Positions 56,968 through 64,000 of a DNA stretch of 64,000 nucleotides are shown here, one piece after another (the stretch's first letter is position 1; each line of letters starts with the position of its first letter). The stretch spans positions 636,064 to 700,063 of the forward strand of contig JACGCM010002202.1 in assembly GCA_014058105.1 (NCBI GenBank), written 5' to 3'. Below the pieces are notes generated by a model. That model was not told the DNA's origin. It made no database searches and saw only the letters and a program-made list of their open reading frames with translations. Source of the stretch: Kingdonia uniflora (lineage: Eukaryota; Streptophyta; Magnoliopsida; Ranunculales; Circaeasteraceae). Made by a program: the position numbers and the translations under genes.

Positions 56968-57430
56968 TGTAGTAGCATATTCCTCAGATTCGATAAGGGG
57001 AAGCTAGCAGAACTTAGTCGAAGATATTCTGTCATTCGAGAAGATGTTGCATATGCGACTACAGAGCTCGACCCACTACAGTAGCCATTACGCTTGGTCA
57101 AATAGAGTCGTTATAAGAAGATCTACGAAGCCCATCGAAATAGGAAACCATTTATTTTTGAAACTGCATGTATCTATTATAAATACAGGTAAAGCATATG
57201 TTGATCCGATCCGCAACTCTAATATTCTTCCACATTCTCACGTCCTTACTTTTCATCAATTGTAATAACTAGCACATATTAGATTTCTAAACCTAAATCC
57301 TCCTTGAGGTCATGGTTTTTCCTTAGATTTTACTGAGTTTCCACGTAAAATCTAGTGTGTTCATATTTATAATTATAATTTCCTTTCATAAGTATTGGTG
57401 AAGTTTACCTTCTGGAAAACGCGCCATTAC
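56968..57430 (+). repeat. Gypsy LTR 3 (463 bp)
   Basis: It starts tgtagtagcatattcctcag and ends gcgccattaca. It has a TATA-like tctattataaatacag at about 57174-57189. The flanks (ccacc before LTR 1, agaaa after this LTR) do not match, in line with a rearranged complex. Confidence 0.88.
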
Positions 57431-58650
57431 AAGAAAAAATGATGATTGAATGGTGATCTCATTAATGGGTTCTTAACAATTCTTAGGTGGCATTTGTTTT
57501 TTCATCAAGTCAGACTTAAAGCTCTAAATGGGAGTTAGTTCAGTGATTTGGAGTAGCTCATCGCACTTAGAGGTGTTTTTTTTGCACTAACTCAAGCTCA
57601 AGTTAGATTTGTTCACTTACTCCACTAAGAACATCTCCTAAAGTACCTCATTGACTTGCTTTCCAAAGTGCCATATAAGATTTTTGAGCTTCAACAGCAC
57701 ATCATTGACTTAGATTTTTAACTCAAAAGGCCAGGTTGAGTCTTGTTTTCCATGACTCAATCTTGCTTTCTTACATCGCGATTGGGCGCCCAAGTGCTGG
57801 GTGTATATTTGTTTTCTAATCGGACGCCAAAGGTTTGGGCGCCCAATTATTTTTTTTCGCAAAAAAATTCAAATCTTGGGCGCCCAATTGCTTCTTTTAA
57901 AAAAAAAAATTCAAATCATGTGCCTAACAGTAAGGAGCCTAATGAATTTTTTTTTATTTAAAAAATAAATAAAAATGAAACGGGCGCCCAATAGTTAGGC
58001 ACCTGTTAAAAAAATAAGTGAGGTACTGTTGGAAGAAATAGAACCTCACTCACTTGGATTTGGCTTTTTTCACTTTAGGAGTATCTCCTAAACTGCCTCA
58101 CAACCTTGGATTCCAAGGTGCCACATTGGATTTTCAAGCTCCAACAACACCTCACTGACTTGGATTTGAGTCTTAAAAAACAAGGTTGAGTATTGGAATA
58201 CAAAACTCAACCTTACTTTTTTTACGTCGTGATTGGGCGCCCAAGTGTTGGGCATCTGTTTGTTTTATAATCGGGTGCCTAAGCTTTAGGTTCTCAATTG
58301 TTTTTTTTTCACAAAAATTCAAATCGGGCGCCTAAGACTTGGGCGCCCAAATTATTAATTTTTTTTTACAAATTGGGAACCCAAGTCTTAGGCGCCAAAG
58401 CTTTAGGCACCTGATGGAATTTTTTTTTTTTTTTTTTTTTTTTCAAAAAAATGAAACAACGCCTGTTAAAGAAAACAAGTCAGGCACTGTTGGAGGAAAT
58501 AGAGCCTCATTGACTTGGATTTGACTTTTTTTCAACCAAGTCAGTGGGGCACTTTAGGAGATAATCCAATATCCCATCTGAGTAGGAGGCTCAGCTCTGA
58601 GTCTTATTTTTTACCCAAAATTACCCACCCCACTCCATTAAATACTACCC
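57431..58650. repeat. Duplicated ~450-bp unit with GGGCGCCC palindromes
   Basis: Two related halves (about 57625-58035 and 58075-58510) share ctcctaaa-tgcctca, gcttcaacarcacctca-tgacttggatt, gtygtgattgggcgcccaagtg and gggcgcccaatt. ttGGGCGCCCaa or close variants occur about eight times, spaced with A/T runs (including about 26 T at 58419-58443). No coding sequence. The unit does not match any element I can name. Confidence 0.65.
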
Positions 58651-59847
58651 CTAGGCCATGTTTTTTTTTTTTTTTGGGTGAGAAGAGGTAGAAAATTTTG
58701 AGGTTAGAAGATTGGAAAAAACTCGTGTGCGTTTGGCCGAAGGTTAGAATTTGTACTTAAAATTCTGACTTCTAACTTCAACTTCTCACTAGTCTGTTTG
58801 GCTTAACCATCTAATTTGACCACATATTAGAAGTTTCTTCACAAAAATATCAAAAATACATATAAACCACATTTTTTTTCTTTCTAATTCATCATATATT
58901 AATGCAACAACACAATTAAAATGGTAGTTTAAGGCAAAATCAAAATTAAAACGTGCAAATCACATACTAAAATACTAAATATATAGGGGACATGGTGAAA
59001 CATACCCATAGAGAGAGAGAGAGAGAAAAAAAGAGAGGGAGAGAGAAAGAGATGGAGAAACAACTATTGTAGAGAGAGATAAAGATAGAGGTAGGAGAAA
59101 AAGAGGGATGATAAGAGAGAGAGAAAGGTAGAGGTAGAGAGAGAGAGAGAGAGTTGTATGAGGGTGGGAGAGAGAGGGGATAAAAAGAGAGGTGAGATGG
59201 AGAGGTAGAGAGATAAGGGAGAGAGTTGTATGAGGGTGGGAGAGAGGGGATAAAGAGAGAGAGGTGAGAGGGAGAGGTAGAGAGAGAGTTATATGAGGGT
59301 AGGAGAGAGAGGGGAGAAAGAGTGAGAGGTAGGAGAGAGAAGGGATATAAAGAGAGGTCAGATGCAGAGGTAGATAGATAATAGAGAGAGGTGAGGGAGA
59401 GAGAGGTGGAGAGAGAGAAAATGTGTATGTGTGAGAGAGAGGGGGGGGGAAGCGTTGGGTGATTTTTTATTTGGCTTATTTGGGGTTAAGGTGACTTTTC
59501 ATTTGGCAGATTTGAGTATTTTGGAATTGAAACAACCAAAATACCCCCACTTAAACCGGTCACGGGTGTGGGAAATGACCAAACCGCCGTATAACGTCAA
59601 GATGACCAGTTAAAGCCAAGTCAAAGCCAAACTGGAAGGATTTTGGTTGGAAGTCAACCCAAAAAACTTCACGGGGGGGGGGGGTATTTTAGGTTAGAAG
59701 TAGGCCAAACTTCCAGCTAAACTTCCAGTTTTCATTTTTCTGGAGAAAATGCATATTTTTATAAAAATAATTAACATGTCAAAGGTGAGAAGTTTCAAAA
59801 ATATCACACCTCTTCTCACCCTTGACCAAAAAACAAACATGGCCCTA
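58651..59847. mobile_element. 1.2-kb TIR DNA transposon with CTA target duplication
   Basis: The left end ggccatgttttt...gggtgagaagagg (58654 on) and the inverted right end ggccatgtttgttttttgg...gggtgagaagagg (59844 back) are terminal inverted repeats of about 35-40 bp. CTA flanks both sides (58651-58653, 59845-59847). GGCCATGTTTG with a 3-bp duplication suggests a PIF/Harbinger-like non-autonomous element. It has no transposase and its middle is filled with GA repeats. Confidence 0.72.
59003..59448 (+). repeat. GA-rich microsatellite/minisatellite block
   Basis: Runs of gagaga are mixed with a longer unit around 'gagagttgtatgagggtgggagagaga' (about 59145, 59220, 59285). It lies inside the TIR element and expands it. 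Confidence 0.85.
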
Positions 59848-61547
59848 GTCTTTTCCTCCCCAACTCCAAAAAAATAAAATACACCTGCTCCAAACCGAAA
59901 CCTCCTCCCCGAACTGAAACATTGGATAATCAAGCTCATACTTCATAACACCAATCAAGTTTCTCCCCCCCCCCTCTCTCTCTCTCTAGGGTTCAAGTTT
60001 CAACTATCAACAATCAAACAACTACAACTCAATCGTCAATTCTCTAATTCAAGGTTTGATCTCTTAACCCTTACTTCAATCCGATTTGATTGCCCCTTTT
60101 TATGTGTTGAGATGTTGCTCTGTTTGCCCGTTTTTGATTGTTATCTCCAATCAGTTTGACTTTGAATTTGAGGTTTGTATGAAACCCTACATGTATCGAT
60201 TATGGTTGATATAGTTATCATCAGTAAGATTGAATTGAATTGGGTTGTGCTTGTTTTCTAGAATTTTGATCAGTATGAATGTTAGTCTAATGTGTGTATA
60301 AAGTTATCTATGTTTATGTAGAAGATTGGGGTTTGAAGTAGTTTTACTCATTGGGCTTGGATTTTAAGTTATGAAATAGGGTCAAATTTGTTGATTAATT
60401 GGATAATAATAGATTGTTGACGTAGAAATGGGATTAGTATACTATAACATAGTACGAAGTATCATCATGAAACGGGGTATTATCATTTTAGTTCAGATAG
60501 TAGTATGTAATAAGAAGATTTGGCTCGTGTTTTATTGGAGAAATGGGGTTGCAGAGCTCACTTGGGTTGGATTATTATTACAGTTTGTATGGGGACTAAA
60601 TGCTAAATAAACACTTCAAACAAAAATAATTACAGTATTGGTAGTTGGTGAGAGAGTAGAAGTAATGAAGTATTATGCGTAGACACTTGAAAGTGGATGT
60701 GTATTTGACGATATTTTGTTGTAGATAGTTCTTCCAAATAGTGTATATCTACGCTAGTCAGTATTCCCTTATTTTTCAGATGTCTGTGAAACTGTGGAGC
60801 CATATTATATTGTCCCATGAATGTTTAGGAACATTATCTTTGTCCCATACTATATTGTGCAATGGATTTGATTTTTCCTTATGTATATGTGGTGTTGACG
60901 GTGGTGATGAAGGGGTGGTAGTGGTGGTATTGCTGATGATTAGGTGGGAGTGTTTGTGTGTGTGGTGTGTTTTTATTTATTTTATATATATATATATAAG
61001 TACTATGGGGTTTTAGTATTTGCAATTTATAGTCAGATCTAACTAACCCAAAAACAAAACTCCAAGGCAATCTTATTAGATAGTGAACACCTTTAACTGG
61101 ACTCAGATTTAATCAGTCAAAATGGTCTAATTAGATCTAGTTAGACTCAGATCAACTAAGAGGCAAAAAAACAAATGGCCCGTTAGTTTTGATTCCCCAT
61201 TTCTATCGAATCCGTAATTTAGACTCAATTGCTTTACAATATGGATGTTGTTGATCTACATTGTTAGCATTATGGTATTTGGCAGAACTTCATTTCGAGA
61301 ATAACTAGAGTTAAATACGGAGTTTGCAATAAAAGTATTAGAACTATACAGTATATAAGCATGACGCTACATTAATGAAATTGCGTTTAATTTGTATTAT
61401 GGGGAAGATTGCTAACTAGATTTCTAGCTATCACACTACTTGCTTGATGTGCAAATATAAACTGAGAACGCTTGCTTTTTGTAACAGAAAAATGGTGGCA
61501 CTGTGTAAAGCTCTAGTTAGCCTTCGCCAAAAGTAGATACCATTAAC
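59848..61547 (+). promoter_or_regulatory. Promoter/leader of the SDHAF2-like gene with leader intron
   Basis: A CT-rich leader (ctctctctctctctag at about 59972-59990) precedes a likely donor attcaag|gtttgatc at 60052/60053. An acceptor ttttgtaacag lies at about 61489, 58 bp before the ATG. This leaves a 1.4-kb leader intron. A (TA)n run is at about 60978-60996. No coding sequence is seen in it. Confidence 0.45.
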
Positions 61548-61990
61548 ATGGCGAAACTGGCACGGTTTCAAATGCTCCATGTCAAGCGGCGCCACTTTAC
61601 AGGTAAATTTTCTATATCTGTATCTGAAGAATTGTGTCCTTTTATTTGTTAAATTCAGGGATTAATGTTTTATTCGTTCTTTTCAGATTTCATTGGGTTC
61701 TGCTTTCGATTTTCATCAAATCTCCAGCCGTTTGATATAGATCTCTCTAGTGAAGAAAGCAGAAGGCGCACTTTTAATAGGTTCTTTTGCCGTTTCCTTT
61801 CCTTTATGAATCTATAGTTTGGAGTTTTTTAGTTTGTTCTTAATGCTATCAGATTGCGTCTATAAATTGTTATATAGAAGCAGGCAACGAGGGTTTCTTG
61901 AATGGACTTGGTCTTGGGGAATTATGTGGAGGAGCATATCTCTTCAATGGACAAAGATCGAATTCAATGCTTGTAGATGTTCTTGATGTG
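61548..61990 (+). pseudogene. SDHAF2: SDHAF2-like succinate dehydrogenase assembly factor, broken
   Basis: Exon 1 (61548-61602) and exon 2 (61687-61780) are joined by GT-AG introns. They give MAKLARFQML..., then DFIGFCFRFSSNLQPFDIDL and SSEESRRRTFNR. Exon 3 (61853-61990) carries the conserved core LLYRSRQRGFLE, then DLVLGNYVEEHISSMDKDRI, then VDVLDV, but only when frames are changed. About 13 extra bases follow the acceptor (near 61858-61870), one base is missing in cttgaatggac (about 61911) and one in cttgtagatg (about 61971). The last exon (usually ENPDLWKWLTGQE...) was not found. SDHAF2 inserts FAD into succinate dehydrogenase in mitochondria. This copy cannot make a normal protein unless the reference is in error. 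Confidence 0.72.
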
Positions 61991-62340
61991 GTAAAACTAA
62001 TAACTATGTTGCTTTTAATTTGTTTTTGTAGCTTTTAGATCTGATTGTCTATGACATTGATTGGCCTAGAAGTAGAATATAAAGATAGGCAATACGTAAG
62101 AACCGTTGTAAATTTGTTATTTTATGTCTTTTCTTTTCTCAGTTTCTCCGCTGAAGCTCTTCAAAAGCGTTATTTCCATTTTGGTGTGTTAAAAAAAGTG
62201 AATGATACATATATTACTTATAGGAGGTGATGGATGATATTCAAGAATAAATGATGTACACATTTAGTGACATTTTGTCAAGGCTTTGGTGTTTAATATT
62301 ATTCGGGCATTCGTTATGAAGAGAATCCTTCAGTAATTAG
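61991..62340. other. Sequence after SDHAF2-like exon 3; nothing recognised
   Basis: It begins as an intron (gtaaaac). Small open frames have no family resemblance. The change to Helitron sequence occurs around 62340 without a visible TC start. Confidence 0.4.
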
Positions 62341-63750
62341 ATTGGCGCTTCACTTACCTAAATGTATAATGTGGTCTACGACGAGAGGAAACCAATTGAA
62401 AATGTCATCCTAGAGCACAAGATCAGAGATCGACACTCACTAGGTTTTTCGAATATTGTGCGACACATAACACTGCAACAAACACCTACACTATCAAGAG
62501 TTCCCAGAGTCCATACCTGGCACGATAAACCATGTATATGGCTTCCAAGAGTAGGGCCAAAATCAATTGGCATAATTATTTGCACCTCTAAATTTTGGGA
62601 AAAGATACTACATACGCTTGCTTTTAACTATCGTAAAAAGCCTACATTCTTTTGAACATTTACAGAATGTGAACGGAGTTTTGCACAACACGTTTTAAAG
62701 CAGTAGGTGATGCATTTGGATTACTTGAGGATGATAAATAATGGATACAGTGTCTTGAAGAGAAAACTATTATGCAAACTGAGTACAAATTGTGGAGATT
62801 TTTCGCTGTTATTCTTATCCATTGTGTCCAATAGATCCAATGAGATTGTGGACAAAGTTTTCGATGAATATTGTGATGACTTGAAATTCAAACTTAAGGA
62901 CAAATTTGGAATTCCAAATCCGACAGAACACCAATTACTGACTACGTCCTTATTTTATTGGAACAATATTGAAAGAAGAAGGTAAGAGTCTCATAGATTT
63001 GTCCTGATTTGAAAATTACTGAAAGATGGAGCATTGAGGATATTGGAAATCGGCTAATATGAGATCAATAGCATTTGACATAGATGTGCAACATACGAAA
63101 TCTCTAAACAGTGTTGATCAACTCAACGATGAACAACGGTACACTTATAATGCGGTTATTGATTCTGTTAGAAATGAAGTGGGACTGTCTTTTCTTGAAC
63201 GAAGCTGTTGGCACAGGAAAAAACGTTTGTATACAACTCATTAGCATGTGGGAAGTAAAGAAGAAAATTGCAATATTAGTAACATCATCAGGTATGCATC
63301 TTACTACTAAATGGAGGTCAAACATCTCATTCAACTTTTAAGATACCCATAAAAATCTTAGATAACTCAATGTGTGGGTTTTCGAAGCAATCAATACATG
63401 CAGAGTTATTCAAAAAAGCAAAGCTTATCATTTGGGATAAAAGTCCCATGCAACAAAAATATTACGAGGATGCAACAAAAATATTGCGAGGAAATGGGGA
63501 TCGATCTCTTCAAGGACGTTCTAGGAAATGGAAGGCCATTTGGAGGAATAATTGTTGTTTTATGAGGCGACTTTCGCCAAATTCTTCCAATAGGGCCAAA
63601 TGTGTTCTGTAAGGATATCGTTCTGCTTCTTTAAGAAGATCGTATATTGGGGACACGTACAAGTACTATCCTTACCGCAGAATATGACGACCTATCAACA
63701 CACAACTTTGAGAATGCCGCATTTGCACATACATTATTGGAGGTAACCTA
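62340..63750 (+). pseudogene. Helitron Rep/PIF1-type helicase remnant
   Basis: Fragments in shifting frames read like the plant Helitron polyprotein. GKRYYIRLLLTIV is at about 62598. DAFGLLEDD follows near 62709. The PIF1 start is LNDEQRYTYNAVIDSVRNEV (63122-63181), with a damaged Walker A FLNEAVGTGKN (about 63195-63225). [32 protein letters not shown] (DES box changed to DKS) and PFGGIIVVL near 63555 follow. Helitron Rep/helicase replicates and moves rolling-circle transposons. Many frameshifts show that it is inactive. No terminal CTRRT was found. Confidence 0.75.
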
Positions 63751-63839
63751 ATTTTATCCTATCTAATATATTTGTTTTGGTGAAAAGTTCACTAATACAC
63801 TTGCGTTTAAAATATATGTAGATACTCCTTGACTAAAAC

Positions 63840-64000
63840 ATATATGGTAATGCTTGTTGTAACCTTTTTCCCTTCGACTCAAATTTTTGGCCTAATAGAG
63901 GTTTTTACTGAGCAAGATTTTAACTTGGCAACTAAGGAGGCATTCCCTACAAAGCTCGAGGGTTTAGTCAAGGAGTTTTCCTTTCCAGGGGCAATCTCTT
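63840..64000 (+). mobile_element. Copia-type 3' tail fragment
   Basis: The stretch ctttttcccttcgactcaa...ttttggcctaatagaggttttt...gattttaacttggcaact resembles the region just before the polypurine tract of copia elements (compare 41050-41130). It runs out of the window, so an LTR may follow. Confidence 0.4.

Larger units (their letters stand above)
43582..57430 (+). mobile_element. Rearranged Ty3/gypsy (Tat-lineage) complex with three LTRs
   Basis: Order: LTR (43582-44080), primer site, gag copy 1 (44637 on), the SIRE-type insertion (45884-51720), a scrap of protease (51721-51800), a partial LTR (51801-52087), primer site, gag copy 2 to RNase H (52666-56602), a polypurine tract and the last LTR (56968-57430). 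Two gag copies in tandem and a shared middle LTR suggest two elements fused through LTR recombination and deletion. Lineage follows from the extra RNase H domain and the attggcacc primer site. Confidence 0.8.

Noticed and set aside
61858..61880. Alternative acceptor tatatag|aagc rescuing SDHAF2 exon 3
   Set aside because: It would avoid the 13-base insertion, but the single-base loss at about 61911 still breaks the frame.
1..64000. tRNA, rRNA or known small RNA genes
   Set aside because: No cloverleaf or conserved rRNA stretch was recognised by eye; a tRNAscan or Infernal run would be needed to exclude them.

Overview
The window is nuclear DNA from a flowering plant, most likely a eudicot. 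It is AT-rich, has spliced genes with GT-AG introns and 5'-leader introns, a CC-NB-LRR resistance gene, and dense, mutually nested plant transposons (Ty1/copia, Ty3/gypsy of the Tat type, RNase H-bearing L1 LINEs, hAT, a Helitron, TIR/MITE elements). Species cannot be fixed from the sequence. Only two host genes look intact over the part visible: a NO EXINE FORMATION 1 (NEF1)-like membrane protein gene in four exons (1863-7483) and a CNL-type NLR gene (30744-34088). A third gene, an SDHAF2-like succinate dehydrogenase assembly factor (61548-61990), is visibly broken.

Layout. 1-930 is the right part of a SIRE-type copia LTR inserted in a LINE fragment (931-1180), followed by a hAT-like MITE and then NEF1. 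From 8824 to 43156 runs a nested complex which I read as one minus-strand copia element (called copia-R here). Its 3' LTR lies at 8824-9064 plus 15425-15455, its 5' LTR at 42852-43156, and the same 5-bp target duplication CAACT sits on both outer edges. It has been opened by copia-1 (9065-15424), a hAT transposon (about 15566-20880, itself hit by a MITE and a truncated LINE with a 12-bp target duplication), a 5.6-kb LINE (22748-28372, 13-bp target duplication) and copia-2 (34107-41408). The NLR gene also lies within these limits, between the copia-R gag remnant and its 5' leader.

43582-57430 is a rearranged Tat-lineage gypsy complex with three LTRs (the middle one partial). It is invaded by a gag-only SIRE-type copia element on the minus strand (45884-51720, target duplication GTCCA). 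The last part holds palindrome-rich repeats, a 1.2-kb TIR element full of GA repeats, the broken SDHAF2-like gene and a decayed Helitron Rep/helicase.

The observations I rate highest are: the NLR gene enclosed in a copia element with matching target duplications; a candidate self-complementary primer binding site in copia-1; TTCGAA palindrome arrays in the LTRs of separate copia families; and the probable interruption of the NLR 3' end by copia-2. All family calls are from reading translations and motifs by eye; no database search was run.
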